Origin: Halovenus salina
GTDB lineage: Archaea; Halobacteriota; Halobacteria; Halobacteriales; Haloarculaceae
Reading direction: 5' to 3'
DNA length: 64,000 bases
NCBI RefSeq assembly: GCF_026410925.1
Contig: NZ_CP112972.1
Location: 1,736,001 to 1,800,000 of the forward strand
Positions 9,461-18,542 of the stretch are shown here, one piece after another. Both the position numbers and the translations under genes were made by a program. The stretch's first letter is position 1, and every line of letters starts with the position of its first letter. Below the pieces are notes generated by a model. It was not told the origin of the DNA. It ran no database searches and worked only from the letters and a program-made list of their open reading frames with translations.

Positions 9461-9490
9461 GAAAACGTACGAAAACGGTCGCTACTCCAC

Positions 9491-9850
9491 TCAGATGTCT
9501 GTGAGGCCGAGACTGTATTCGAGTGCAGTATCGACCTCGGCCATCCGTTCAGGCGGAATCGAGCCGAGGTTCTCGTTGATGCGGTGCTCGCTGGAAATGG
9601 TTCGAATCTGGCTACAGAGCGCAACTGAGTCTTCCCGAAGCTCACACTCTTCGGCAGGGACGAGCACTTCGAACGGGTAGAGCTGCTCGCCGAAGGAGGT
9701 GGTGAACGGAACAACAATCGTTGTCGGTGCATTGGCATTCCCGACATCGTTCTGTACGACGAGACACGGGCGCGTTCCCCGTTGTTCAGACCCCTGTGTC
9801 GGGTCGAGTTCGACGATAACGACATCTCCTCGACGGACAGACGTGCCCAT
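9491..9850 (-). CDS. MazF/PemK-family toxin (growth inhibitor)
   Basis: 119 residues from ATG at 9850. The opening VRRGDVVIVELDPTQGSEQ and RGTRPCLVVQND are the PemK/MazF barrel signature, with the conserved Arg and the Thr/Ser near VVPFTTS. Family members are mRNA-cleaving endoribonucleases. The gene begins one base after the stop of the AbrB-type antitoxin gene, so the two form a coupled type II toxin-antitoxin operon. The upstream extension to 9970 would run through the antitoxin gene and is rejected. Confidence 0.87.
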   Translation of the reverse strand: MGTSVRRGDVVIVELDPTQGSEQRGTRPCLVVQNDVGNANAPTTIVVPFTTSFGEQLYPFEVLVPAEECELREDSVALCSQIRTISSEHRINENLGSIPPERMAEVDTALEYSLGLTDI

Positions 9851-9851
9851 C

Positions 9852-10118
9852 TTACCACTCCGGGGCATCGCCGACCTGTTCATTCGCCTCCGTCGAGACG
9901 CCCGCAAGTTCGTCAGCGAGTTCGCGGCTCCGTTGGGCACGCTGGCGGTACCCCTCAGCCACCTCTTCACGAGTCATCGGTTGTTCGATAACGAGTTTCC
10001 CTTCCTCTTCGTGAATCAGGACGTCGTCTCCGCCCTCAATTCCAAACCGTTCGCGGAGCTCTTTGGGAATCGTCACTTGCCCCCGCTTCCCAATCTTCCG
10101 GCGTTCGCCCTTGCTCAT
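9852..10118 (-). CDS. AbrB/MazE-family antitoxin
   Basis: 88 residues from ATG at 10118. Residues 5-45 form a SpoVT/AbrB swapped-hairpin DNA-binding domain (KIGKRGQVTIPKELRERFGI). The Glu-rich C-terminal half would bind and inhibit the MazF-like toxin encoded 1 nt downstream. The start lies just below a stretch containing two copies of TACGA on the minus strand (10122-10145), a possible autoregulatory site. Such antitoxins usually repress their own operon. Confidence 0.85.
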   Translation of the reverse strand: MSKGERRKIGKRGQVTIPKELRERFGIEGGDDVLIHEEEGKLVIEQPMTREEVAEGYRQRAQRSRELADELAGVSTEANEQVGDAPEW

Positions 10119-10176
10119 ACATACTCGTATCATATTCGTACTCATAAGTGCTTTGAGGGGCGGTTGTCGGTACTTG

Positions 10177-10791
10177 TCACTGGTCACGCCAGAGCTTCCA
10201 CTCACCGTCGTCATTCTCGGCGACCTCAAAGGCCAGCTTCAGCAGCTCGGAGTTGGCGCTGCCTTCCATGGTGATATCGACGTGGACAAGCGCCAGCTCC
10301 TCGACACCTTCGAGGTCAGGCTGGTCCACCCGGTCGGCAACGTCGGTTTTCTCGACCGACAGCGAGATGCGGTCGACGCCGGGCAACTCCTCTTGTCCCC
10401 AGGCCTCACCCGGCGCGTTCTCGTGGTACATCTCCTGTGCGCTGTAGAATCGGCCCCGATCGATAGCATCGACATAGTCTCTGACGAGCTCTTCTTCGGG
10501 TCCGTAGGACTCTCTGATAAAGGCGAACCAGCCCGCGCCAAAGCCCCCCAGCGTCACCAGCGCGGACCCGCCCCCGTAGAAAAGCATTCCGCGCCGGGAG
10601 ACGCCGTCCTTCTCGACGATATCGTCGACGGTTTCGGCGTTGGGTTCCGTGCTGTCGTCCCCGGCGGCGGACTCGCTGTCATCGGCCCCAGACCCCGTCC
10701 CACCGCCATCTGTCAGGAGCAGCGAATCGGCCCGGTCAGCAGACCGGCCGTTGTCTTCGGTATCGGGCCCGCCTGGTGAACTGCGAACCAT
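10177..10791 (-). CDS. Membrane-anchored protein of unknown function
   Basis: 204 residues from ATG at 10791. The first ~65 residues are acidic and disordered. They lead to SRRGMLFYGGGSALVTLGGFGAGWFAF, where a twin-Arg precedes a hydrophobic helix at about 68-90, as in an internal Tat-like anchor. The C-terminal ~110 residues look like a small NTF2/SnoaL-like alpha-beta domain (VRDYVDAIDRGRFYSAQEMYH ... WKLWRD). This suggests a membrane-tethered lumen-side domain; I know no function. Confidence 0.55.
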   Translation of the reverse strand: MVRSSPGGPDTEDNGRSADRADSLLLTDGGGTGSGADDSESAAGDDSTEPNAETVDDIVEKDGVSRRGMLFYGGGSALVTLGGFGAGWFAFIRESYGPEEELVRDYVDAIDRGRFYSAQEMYHENAPGEAWGQEELPGVDRISLSVEKTDVADRVDQPDLEGVEELALVHVDITMEGSANSELLKLAFEVAENDDGEWKLWRDQ

Positions 10792-10871
10792 ACGAGAAGT
10801 AGGGGCTCGCCGTACAAAAGCGTCAGGCAGGCAGTGTGTGTTGGTTCGGACCCTGGAGTCAGAACGCACAT

Positions 10872-11276
10872 TCAGTACGGGTCATACTCTGCAACGGAGA
10901 GCACGGACTGAACGTCGTCATTCCAGAAGTGTTTCTCCGCGGTCGCAAATGTCCCACCGTTCTCTCGTGCCGAGGCAGCGATGAGCGCGTCTGGGTGGTC
11001 AGCCGGGACGCCGTGGCTCAGAAGCTCTTCCTGGAGGGAAGCGGCTTCGGATGCTGTCTGTGCGGTCACCTCAAGCACCTCCATCGAGGTCGTGACCGCG
11101 TGTTTGATTTCTGTCGGAGAGCCACCGATGTACCCGTGGATGCTCCCCATATACGCCTCGTACAGAACGAGTGACGGGACTGCCCAGACCTCCTGTTCGT
11201 ACTGTCGGAGGAACTGACGGGCGGCGTCGGTTCCGTCAAGATAGTCGCTGAGAAGATTGTTGTCGAAGACTAACAT
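10872..11276 (-). CDS. vapC: PIN-domain ribonuclease toxin (VapC)
   Basis: 134 residues from ATG at 11276 (a GTG one codon earlier is possible). PIN fold: the first acidic residue in LVFDNNLLSDYLDG, a Glu in VLYEAYMGS, and the third acid in HPDALIAASARENGGTFATA. VapC proteins cleave specific tRNAs or mRNAs. The ATG overlaps the stop of the antitoxin gene by one base (TGATG), so translation is coupled. Complete and in frame. Confidence 0.87.
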   Translation of the reverse strand: MLVFDNNLLSDYLDGTDAARQFLRQYEQEVWAVPSLVLYEAYMGSIHGYIGGSPTEIKHAVTTSMEVLEVTAQTASEAASLQEELLSHGVPADHPDALIAASARENGGTFATAEKHFWNDDVQSVLSVAEYDPY

Positions 11277-11503
11277 CACTGCTGTCCCTCGATGTCGTCG
11301 GTCGTCCCCGTTCGCAGTTCCTCTCGAATGTTATCCATTCCCTCGTCTGTGTCGGCTGCAGCATCCGAGAGGACACCGAACCCCGTCCACTTGTCACGCT
11401 CTGTGAGACGAAGAATGACGTCCTCGTAGCTCTCGTCCTCGCGTTTGAACAAATCGAGGCGGTCTTTCGTCTCGTCTGAGACCCGGATTGAGGTGCTACC
11501 CAT
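11276..11503 (-). CDS. vapB: VapB-type ribbon-helix-helix antitoxin
   Basis: 75 residues from ATG at 11503. Residues 1-40 (STSIRVSDETKDRLDLFKRE then SYEDVILRLTE) form a ribbon-helix-helix DNA-binding fold, and the acidic C-terminus would bind the toxin. It is followed directly by the PIN toxin gene. A 14-bp perfect palindrome starts 5 nt upstream of its start codon, as expected for autorepression. Confidence 0.83.
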   Translation of the reverse strand: MGSTSIRVSDETKDRLDLFKREDESYEDVILRLTERDKWTGFGVLSDAAADTDEGMDNIREELRTGTTDDIEGQQ

Positions 11504-11508
11504 ATATA

Positions 11509-11522
11509 CGCATACGTATGCG
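11509..11522. promoter_or_regulatory. 14-bp palindromic operator of the vapBC operon
   Basis: CGCATACGTATGCG is a perfect palindrome located immediately upstream of the vapB start, next to a TATATA stretch (11502-11507). Position and symmetry fit an operator bound by the ribbon-helix-helix dimer. This is inference; no binding data. Confidence 0.55.
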
Positions 11523-11668
11523 CATACAAAAATGGTTCCGACACACAGTATCGGTTTCGGGCAGTACCGACCGAGACACGCCAGCGTGTCTCTCGGCATC
11601 CCCGGAACAGATGACAGCCAGCGACCAAACGACGATGCTTTTCACCGAGGGTCACCGAGAGAGCAACA

Positions 11669-12784
11669 ATGAGTACACACGGAACACTCCAGCTCGCGAC
11701 GCGAGGGTCGGCGCTCGCGCGCTGGCAGGCAGAGACGGTCAAAGACCAGCTCGCAAGTCGGCGCCAGCCCGTTGAGTTGGTCACGGTCGAGACGGAGGGC
11801 GACCAGGTGCGAGACGAACTCATCCACCAGCTCGGCACCACGGGCGCGTTCGTCCGTAGCCTCGACGAAGAGGTGCTGGCGGGCGAGCTCAACGCCGCGG
11901 TCCACTCGATGAAGGATATGCCGACCGACCAGCCCGACGACCTCGTCGTCGCCGGCGTCCTCGAACGCGGACCGCCTGGTGACGTGCTGGTCACCCGCGA
12001 CGGGACGGCACTTGAGGACCTGCCAGAGGGAGCAACTATCGGCACGTCCAGTCTCCGCCGGGGGGCACAGCTGCTCGCGCGACGGCCCGACCTCGACATC
12101 GCCGGCCTTCGAGGCAACGTCGACACCCGCGTCGAGAAACTGCTCGCGCCACCTCTCAACAGCGAGCACGAGCGCCGAGTCGAGGCCTGGCGCAGAGAGA
12201 TGGACGACGAGGAGAGCGAGGACCCCCACACCGAGTTCGAGTGCCCGCCCGAGGAGTGGGTCGACGGACTGACCGAGCTCGAACAGGCTGCACTCGACCG
12301 CGAGGCCGGGACAGAGTACGACGCCATCTGTCTGGCCGAGGCGGGCCTGGCTCGGAGTGGGCTGCTCGATGAGCTCCACTACGAGCGCCTCGACCCCACA
12401 TCGTTCGTCCCGGCCCCGGCACAGGGCGTCATCGCGGTGACGGCACTCGACGACGAGGCCACCGAGTACATCAACGATACGGTCGACCACCCCCCGACGC
12501 GCGTGGAGACGACAGTCGAGCGGACCGTCCTCGCCGAACTGGGCGGTGGCTGTGTCGCGCCCGTGGGCATCTACGCGCGCCTGCAGGGCGACATGGTGTC
12601 GACGAGAGTCAGGGTACTCTCCCAGGATGGAACCGAGGAAGTCAGCGATGCTCGGGACCTGCCCGTCGAGCGTCACGCACAGGCCGCCGCCGAGTTCGCC
12701 GCAGACCTCGCCGACCGGGGCGCGGCCGACCTCATCGAGGAAGCCAGGCGGGAAGACCCCGACGACGCGAAACGGGGGGAGTGA
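11669..12784 (+). CDS. hemC: Hydroxymethylbilane synthase (porphobilinogen deaminase)
   Basis: 371 residues. The family opening LQLATRGSALARWQ, VHSMKDMPTD, the cofactor-contact region GTSSLRR...LRGNVDTRVEKL, and the dipyrromethane-binding Cys in LGGGCVAPVG are all present. It joins four porphobilinogen units to hydroxymethylbilane in heme/siroheme synthesis, in the cytoplasm. An acidic insertion near residues 165-195 (DDEESEDPHTEFECPPEEW) is typical of haloarchaeal versions. hemD follows 2 nt after the stop, so the two form one operon. Confidence 0.95.
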   Translation: MSTHGTLQLATRGSALARWQAETVKDQLASRRQPVELVTVETEGDQVRDELIHQLGTTGAFVRSLDEEVLAGELNAAVHSMKDMPTDQPDDLVVAGVLERGPPGDVLVTRDGTALEDLPEGATIGTSSLRRGAQLLARRPDLDIAGLRGNVDTRVEKLLAPPLNSEHERRVEAWRREMDDEESEDPHTEFECPPEEWVDGLTELEQAALDREAGTEYDAICLAEAGLARSGLLDELHYERLDPTSFVPAPAQGVIAVTALDDEATEYINDTVDHPPTRVETTVERTVLAELGGGCVAPVGIYARLQGDMVSTRVRVLSQDGTEEVSDARDLPVERHAQAAAEFAADLADRGAADLIEEARREDPDDAKRGE

Positions 12785-12786
12785 GC

Positions 12787-13512
12787 ATGGCCGACCGGCC
12801 GACGGTTGCGGCGTTGCGCCCGGACGACAAGCGCATTGAGGCCGCCGTTGCGCTGCTCGACGAGCTTGGCGTCGAGGGACTGGCCGACCCGATGCTGTCG
12901 GTGTCACCGACCGGCGACGTTCCACGCGAGGACGCCGACTACACGATACTGACCAGCCCGACAGCGGCCGACCTGCTCGCCGAAACCGGCTACCAACCCG
13001 GCGGGACCCTCTGTGCTATCGGCGACGGGACCGCCGACGCACTCGAAGCCGAGGGGTACACCGTCGACCTCGTTCCCGAGGAGTTTACCTCGAGCGGACT
13101 GGTCGATTCCCTCGCTGCGGATGTCGACGGAGCACGAATCGAGGTTGCTCGGAGCGACCACGGCTCCGCTGTGCTGCCAGACGGACTCAACGCCGCCGGC
13201 GCGTACGTCCATGAAACGATTCTCTATCGGCTCGTCCGACCGGAGGGAGCTGGTGTCTCCGCCGAGCGAGCTGCCGACGGCACCCTCGACGGGATTCTCT
13301 TTACCTCCTCACTCACCGTCGAACATTTCCTCGACGCTGCGAGCGAGCGCGGACTCGAAGCGGAGGCCCGTGCCGGACTCGACGGAGCCGTCGTCGGCGC
13401 TATCGGCGAACCGACACGCGAGACGGCAGAGAAACACGGTATCGCTGTCGACATGGTCCCCGAGACGGTCGGGTTCGAGTCGCTCGCCCGGGCTGTCGTC
13501 GACGAACTGTAG
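12787..13512 (+). CDS. hemD: Uroporphyrinogen-III synthase
   Basis: 241 residues from ATG at 12787, preceded by GGGGAG within the end of hemC. Two alternating Rossmann-like halves are visible (AALRPDDKRIEAAVALLDELG and GAYVHETILYRLV ... LDGILFTSSLTVEHFLDAA), with the weakly conserved TSxxxxxxF motif of HemD. It closes and isomerises the linear tetrapyrrole made by HemC. Its position directly after hemC supports the call, since HemD sequences are divergent. A GTG at 12781 is an alternative start. Confidence 0.88.
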   Translation: MADRPTVAALRPDDKRIEAAVALLDELGVEGLADPMLSVSPTGDVPREDADYTILTSPTAADLLAETGYQPGGTLCAIGDGTADALEAEGYTVDLVPEEFTSSGLVDSLAADVDGARIEVARSDHGSAVLPDGLNAAGAYVHETILYRLVRPEGAGVSAERAADGTLDGILFTSSLTVEHFLDAASERGLEAEARAGLDGAVVGAIGEPTRETAEKHGIAVDMVPETVGFESLARAVVDEL

Positions 13513-13638
13513 GTTAGAGCGTCAGCTGTTTCGTTTTGCTGCGGGTGTCGACAGCGCTTCTGTCGACCACCAATAAAAATCTCGTGACAGTGCGCTTGAG
13601 GAACGTATTGAGAGCCGTCGAAAACCACCGGCGTCAGC

Positions 13639-13908
13639 TCAGATAATCGAGTAGCTCGCACCCGCCGTCAGCGCGAAGAAGCCGATGACACCGGCCATCG
13701 CGACGTAGGTGATCGAGCGCGGTTCGTCACGAAGGTGCATGTAGTAGCCCGCGACGGCCAACGCCTTCAGTGTCGAGAGGACCAAGATGACCGCAAGGAC
13801 CTCCCAGTAGTAGTCCTCCAGCAGGCCAGCCCATTCGACGAGGGCCTGCGTAGTCGACAGCGCCATCAGTACCACGAAGATTGCCGTGTACGTTTTTGTT
13901 GATGCCAT
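13639..13908 (-). CDS. coxD: Cytochrome c oxidase subunit IV-like small membrane protein
   Basis: 89 residues with three membrane helices (about 7-25, 36-53, 66-86) and the conserved YYMHLRDEPRSI loop between helices two and three, typical of prokaryotic COX subunit IV. It follows the fused subunit I-III gene by 14 nt and completes the aa3-type oxidase operon. It is an accessory, non-catalytic subunit in the cytoplasmic membrane. Confidence 0.85.
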   Translation of the reverse strand: MASTKTYTAIFVVLMALSTTQALVEWAGLLEDYYWEVLAVILVLSTLKALAVAGYYMHLRDEPRSITYVAMAGVIGFFALTAGASYSII

Positions 13909-13922
13909 AATTGGGTACCTCC

Positions 13923-16628
13923 TTAGAGGATGTAGAACAGCGGGAACAGGAACAGCCAGACGATGTCCACGAAGTGCCAGTAGAGGCCGAAGTACTCGAT
14001 GGTTCTGGCGTCCTCGTCTTCACCGACGTATGCTCCTGTCCAAGCCCGCGCGATGAGGAACAGCATGATGAGCATGCCGAGAATGACGTGGAGCGCGTGC
14101 ATTCCGGTCGTCAGATAGAACGTCGAGGACATCACATCGACACCGAAGGTCCAGCCCTGGTGGACGAACAGGTCGACCCACTCGATGCCCTTGTTGACGA
14201 GGAAGAACGCCGCCCCGCCGAAGGTCAGCCCGAGGAACGTGACCGTTGCCGACTGGTTCGAAATCGAGAACGGCCCAATCGAGTAATCCTCGGTGCGCCG
14301 TGCCGCAGAGAGGGCAAGCACAACGGTGAAGCTGCTCGCGAGCAGGAGGTACGTGTTAATCAGCCCGGGCAGCACAGGGTGGTGTTCCAGAGCCTGTCCG
14401 GCCATAGTGTGGGCTGCCGGGTCCTTGGCGAGGTGCCACCAGTCCTGCCAGCCGTACTCGATGCGCGTGAAGATGTACGCGCCGATGAAGGCACCGAAGA
14501 CGATGATATCAGAGGCGATAAACGTCCACATGCCGAGTTTCGTGTTCTCGACGGACTCGAAGGGCCACTGCTCGGCCATCTTCGGCTCGGGCACCTCGAA
14601 GGATTCGTAGCCGAGCCCAGCAAGCGTGTACGCGCCCCAGCTCGTGCCGACAACTGCGGCCCAGAAGTACGCGCTCACGCCTGTGATCTCCCCGATTCCA
14701 ACACCGATGTGGAAGAAGATGAGGAATAAGGCGAGCAGCGGGAACGACAGCATCATGTAGATACCGTGAATCTGGGCGAAGCCGTCTTGGCGTGCGCCCT
14801 GGATGCCGAGTGCAGCGACGAACACTGGGAGAGCGAACAGGAACGGCCAGACGAAGCGAGAGACGCCCAGCCCTGCCAGACCGAAGCCAGTCAACACGGT
14901 ACTCGAAGCGGCGAGCACCGGCCACCAGCTCGCGTGGTCTGCGTGCTCCTCGGGCGGGGCGAGTGTCTCGGCTTCGACGCCGCCGTCAGTTGCCGCATCG
15001 GACTCGACGCCGCCGTCGGTTTCGGCTCTGTCGAGGAAGTTCAGTTTACCCGAGGCGAAGCTTGGCTTGCCCGGGAAGTTCTCCAGCGGCGGCGGCGAGG
15101 AGACGGCCCACTCGGGCGAGGACGCGTACGCCCACGGCGACTCGTCGACGTATCGGTCGCTGTAGAGACTCTTGGCGAGGTTGTAGAACATCACCAGGAA
15201 CGACGCCGCGAAGAGGAACGCCCCGGCGGTCGCTGTCTGATGCCAGACCGTAAAGGCGGTATCGTAGTGGAAGATACGCCGCGGCGTCTCCCAGACGATG
15301 AACATCGGGAAGTAGAGCAGATTGAAGCCGATGAACGCCATCGCGAAGTGTACCTTGCCGAGGAACTCGTTGTACATCTTCCCGGTCATCTTCGGGAACC
15401 AGTAGTAGACAGCTCCGATGAGGATGACCGCGCTCGAGGCCATCACGTAGTGGAAGTGTGCGACGACCCAGTAGGTGCCCCGGAAGCCGTAGTCCAGCAC
15501 GATAGCGCCGAGGAACACCCCCGTGATGCCACCGATGATGAAGATGATGAGTGCACCAATCGAGAAGAGGAACGGCGTCTTCCAGCGTATCTTGCCCTTT
15601 ATCATCGTATAGATGAGCGAGAACACCATCAGATCGAAGGGCAAAGAGATGGCGACTGTCGTCACCATCATCACAGTCTTGATTTCGAGGCTGATGGCGG
15701 TGAGGAACATGTGGTGCATCCAGACGATGAAACTCTGGATGCCGACGAGTGCCATCGCGATGATGAACCACTTGCGACCGACTAGGCGGCGGCCAGAGAA
15801 GGTCTGGACCATCTCACCAAGCACGCCGAGTGCCGGGAAGAAGACGATGTACACCTCGGGGTGGCCGAAGAACCAGAAGATGTGCGTCCACAGCAGCGAG
15901 CCGCTGTCTGTTGCTTCTGGCCCGCTGGCCGTTTCGAGGGCGAAAAACGAGGTCTGGAGCAGGTGGTCGGAGCTGAGCACGATGAGGGCAGCGAGATACG
16001 CCGCGAAGGCAAACAGCATCATCCAGACAGTGACGAGAATCGAGATACTGAACAGCGGAATATCACGCATCCGGAGCCCCTTTGCCCGCATCCGATAGAT
16101 GGTCGTCAGGAAGTTCACCGAACCTATCGTGACCGACCCGATGAAGACAATGAGCGCGAGAATCGTCGCAAAGGAGCCAACCTGGCCGAAGTCGGGAATG
16201 TACGACGGGACGTTCAGCGGCTGGTAGGCCGTCCAGCCACCCATGAACGTCGCACCCTGGAAGAACGAACCGAGCACCAGGACGCCCGAGAACAGGTACA
16301 GCCAGTAACTCATCGCGTTCAAACGGGGGAACGCGAGGTCGTCAGCCCCAATTTGAAGGGGGACAAAGTAGTTCGCAAAGCCAAACGCAAACGGCGAGAG
16401 GAACCAGAAAATCATCAAAAAGCCGTGTGAGGTAACGACCTGGTTGTATCCCGCGTCGCTGAGAATCGTTCCGCCCGATTGCAGCAGCTGAACCCGGATA
16501 AGCATCGCCAGCAACCCCGCGACGACGAGGAAAAACACCGACGTCAGCAGGTAGAGGATGCCGATGTCTTTATGATTGGTTGTGACGAGCCAGCGCTTCA
16601 CGCTCGACCGTGGTGGTAGATCTCCCAT
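13923..16628 (-). CDS. coxAC: Fused cytochrome c oxidase subunits I and III
   Basis: 901 residues. Residues ~1-530 are the heme-copper subunit I. It starts at RWLVTTNHKDIGILY, with a low-spin heme His in VTSHGFLM, CuB motif GHPEVYIVFFP with the catalytic Tyr, the HHM segment, and VVAHFHYVMAS. An acidic linker at ~535-580 leads to further helices. From ~680 comes subunit III with KLGMWTFIASDIIVFGAFI and the glutamate-containing helices, ending WLFLFPLFYIL. It reduces oxygen to water and pumps protons. Its start overlaps the coxB stop (TGATG). The intact HPEVY Tyr contrasts with the heme-copper enzyme at 57.4 kb. Confidence 0.95.
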   Translation of the reverse strand: MGDLPPRSSVKRWLVTTNHKDIGILYLLTSVFFLVVAGLLAMLIRVQLLQSGGTILSDAGYNQVVTSHGFLMIFWFLSPFAFGFANYFVPLQIGADDLAFPRLNAMSYWLYLFSGVLVLGSFFQGATFMGGWTAYQPLNVPSYIPDFGQVGSFATILALIVFIGSVTIGSVNFLTTIYRMRAKGLRMRDIPLFSISILVTVWMMLFAFAAYLAALIVLSSDHLLQTSFFALETASGPEATDSGSLLWTHIFWFFGHPEVYIVFFPALGVLGEMVQTFSGRRLVGRKWFIIAMALVGIQSFIVWMHHMFLTAISLEIKTVMMVTTVAISLPFDLMVFSLIYTMIKGKIRWKTPFLFSIGALIIFIIGGITGVFLGAIVLDYGFRGTYWVVAHFHYVMASSAVILIGAVYYWFPKMTGKMYNEFLGKVHFAMAFIGFNLLYFPMFIVWETPRRIFHYDTAFTVWHQTATAGAFLFAASFLVMFYNLAKSLYSDRYVDESPWAYASSPEWAVSSPPPLENFPGKPSFASGKLNFLDRAETDGGVESDAATDGGVEAETLAPPEEHADHASWWPVLAASSTVLTGFGLAGLGVSRFVWPFLFALPVFVAALGIQGARQDGFAQIHGIYMMLSFPLLALFLIFFHIGVGIGEITGVSAYFWAAVVGTSWGAYTLAGLGYESFEVPEPKMAEQWPFESVENTKLGMWTFIASDIIVFGAFIGAYIFTRIEYGWQDWWHLAKDPAAHTMAGQALEHHPVLPGLINTYLLLASSFTVVLALSAARRTEDYSIGPFSISNQSATVTFLGLTFGGAAFFLVNKGIEWVDLFVHQGWTFGVDVMSSTFYLTTGMHALHVILGMLIMLFLIARAWTGAYVGEDEDARTIEYFGLYWHFVDIVWLFLFPLFYIL

Positions 16629-17446
16629 CAGTTAGTCACCTCGAGTTGGTTGTCGAGTTCGCCGTTCTGCCAGGCCTCAATCGTCTGGTCGTACCACTCG
16701 CCGAACTCCTCGGGGTCGTCGAAGTCGTACTCCTCTTGACCCTGTTCCCAGACGCTTGTGGGGACGACGAGTACGTCCTCACGCATGTTCGAGTGGCCGT
16801 TCCCACACAGCTCGAAGCAGATGGCCTTGTACTCGCCAGACTCCTCGGCCTGGAACCACGTTTCGGTGGTCTGGCCGGGGATGGCGTCGGTCTTAGCCCG
16901 GAGTCCGCGTATGCCGTAGTTGTGCATCACGTCGCGTGATGTCACCTCGAGTCCGACCACCGCCTCGTTGGGGACGACAAGCTGGTCGGTTGTCTCGAAG
17001 CCGTTATCGTACTCGTACGCCCAGGCAAACTGGAAGCCCTCGACGTTGACCTCCATATCCGGATCGACATCGCCAGTGTCTTCGACGTACAACAGCAGCG
17101 AGTACGAGTAGATAATCAGTCCGAGCACGATGACGGCACTGATGCCAAAGGAGAGAAACAGCTTCTTGCCGCCTTTCGAACTCGACGGCATCTCACCGAG
17201 TTTCGGACGGACAACACCGTCGTCCTCGACCTCTTCGACATCGTACTTTCCGTCGGCGTCGGGTTCATCAGCCCTGTACTTGTACGCGTTGTACAGCAGG
17301 TAGCTGATGACGACGATGCCGACCAGCGTTCCCATGCCGAGAAACACCAGGTAGAGTCGACTGAAGATATCTACCTGGGTCCGGGAGAGCGAAGCAACTG
17401 CCCCCAGTCTCGGCAACGACGTCAGTATGGCTCCAGAACCCAGCAT
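16628..17446 (-). CDS. coxB: Cytochrome c oxidase subunit II with CuA site
   Basis: 272 residues from ATG at 17446. A short N-terminal hydrophobic stretch and two membrane helices (about 28-50 and 98-120) are followed by an external cupredoxin domain. Its CuA ligands are visible in ICFELCGNGHSNM plus an upstream His in VMHNYG. It accepts electrons, probably from a halocyanin-type blue copper protein, and passes them to CoxAC. First gene of the coxB-coxAC-coxD operon. Confidence 0.93.
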   Translation of the reverse strand: MLGSGAILTSLPRLGAVASLSRTQVDIFSRLYLVFLGMGTLVGIVVISYLLYNAYKYRADEPDADGKYDVEEVEDDGVVRPKLGEMPSSSKGGKKLFLSFGISAVIVLGLIIYSYSLLLYVEDTGDVDPDMEVNVEGFQFAWAYEYDNGFETTDQLVVPNEAVVGLEVTSRDVMHNYGIRGLRAKTDAIPGQTTETWFQAEESGEYKAICFELCGNGHSNMREDVLVVPTSVWEQGQEEYDFDDPEEFGEWYDQTIEAWQNGELDNQLEVTN

Positions 17447-17590
17447 TTGATTCGCCTTACGACCACCGTGTATTATGCATTTCGGTACCCCGCCATATCC
17501 TGGGTCAGTTTTTATTATGACAGCCACACCCCAGCAACATCTGCTGTCTCGACGGGGAGTTGCTGGATATCGTCGCCGTGGTTGGCGGAC

Positions 17591-18430
17591 CTACTGGCCT
17601 TCCCACTCCGGCTCGCGGTCCTCGAAGAAGGCGTCGATACCCTCGTCTTTGTCGTCTGTCGAGAACAGCGTCGTGAACAGTTCGGCCTCGTACTCGATGC
17701 CGGCTTCGAGGTCCATTCGAGAGCCGCCTTTGACTGCTTCTTTGGCGATTTCGAGCGCGATGGGACTTTTGTCGGCCATCGACTCGGCCAAGCCGTAGAC
17801 CTCCTCGTCGAGTTCGTCCTCGTCTGCACAGACGATATCGACGAGACCGATGTCGCGTGCCTCCTCGGCGTCGATGAGTTCGCCCGAGAGAATCAACCGC
17901 ATCGCCTGTCCCTCGCCGACGAGTCGAGGGAGCCGCTGAGTTGCGCCCCCGCCCGGGATGATGCCAAGGTTAATCTCGGGCTGGCCGAGCTTCGCCCGCT
18001 CGTGGGCGATACGCACGTCGCAGGCCTGTGCGAGTTCCGAACCGCCCCCGAGTGCGTGGCCGTTGATACGGGCGATGACGGGCTGACGAAGGTCGTCGAC
18101 GGCTTCGTAGACACGCGGTCGTTTCGAAGCCTCGCGCTGTTCGACGGCGTTTCGCTCGCGCAGTTCCTCGACATCCGCGCCAGCGACGAAGGCCTTGGCC
18201 TCGCTTGCTCCGGTCAGGACGACGACGCGGACGCCGCTGTCGTCGATAGCATTGAGAACGTCCGTGAGTTCGTCCCGCAGCTGGCCGTTCAGCGCGTTCC
18301 GGGCGTCGGGCCGGTTCAACGTCACCGTGGCGACTCCCTCGGCGCGGTCACCGACGGCGACTGTCAGCAACTCACACTCGCTCGCTTGTTCTTCGATGCG
18401 ATCGGCTCCCTCGACGCGATCCTCGCTCAT
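17591..18430 (-). CDS. Enoyl-CoA hydratase/isomerase family protein
   Basis: 279 residues from ATG at 18430. Crotonase fold: TLNRPDARNALN, the oxyanion-hole segment AFVAGADVEEL, and INGHALGGGSELAQACDVRIA. The catalytic Glu equivalents lie in GQPEINLGIIPGGGATQRLPRLVG, as in enoyl-CoA hydratases. It hydrates trans-2-enoyl-CoA in fatty-acid or amino-acid breakdown, but paralogues do other CoA chemistry. It stands alone downstream of a structured repeat element and converges with nothing. Confidence 0.87.
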   Translation of the reverse strand: MSEDRVEGADRIEEQASECELLTVAVGDRAEGVATVTLNRPDARNALNGQLRDELTDVLNAIDDSGVRVVVLTGASEAKAFVAGADVEELRERNAVEQREASKRPRVYEAVDDLRQPVIARINGHALGGGSELAQACDVRIAHERAKLGQPEINLGIIPGGGATQRLPRLVGEGQAMRLILSGELIDAEEARDIGLVDIVCADEDELDEEVYGLAESMADKSPIALEIAKEAVKGGSRMDLEAGIEYEAELFTTLFSTDDKDEGIDAFFEDREPEWEGQ

Positions 18431-18542
18431 CGTCTCACCTCTCGATGGCTCATACCTGTCCGTCGGCCGGGGCAATAAAAGACGTTTCCGTGCGAAGTCA
18501 CAGTGGTAGTGCTTATTTAAGAACTCTCAGCGAGAGGGGTCA

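Noticed and set aside
10122..10145. A defined operator for the AbrB-MazF pair
   Set aside because: Only two short TACGA repeats in the same orientation are visible, without a clear dyad, so it is mentioned but not annotated as a site.
14766..15785. A 339-codon plus-strand frame inside coxAC
   Set aside because: Antisense of the oxidase; Glu/Arg/His-rich low-complexity product without a fold.
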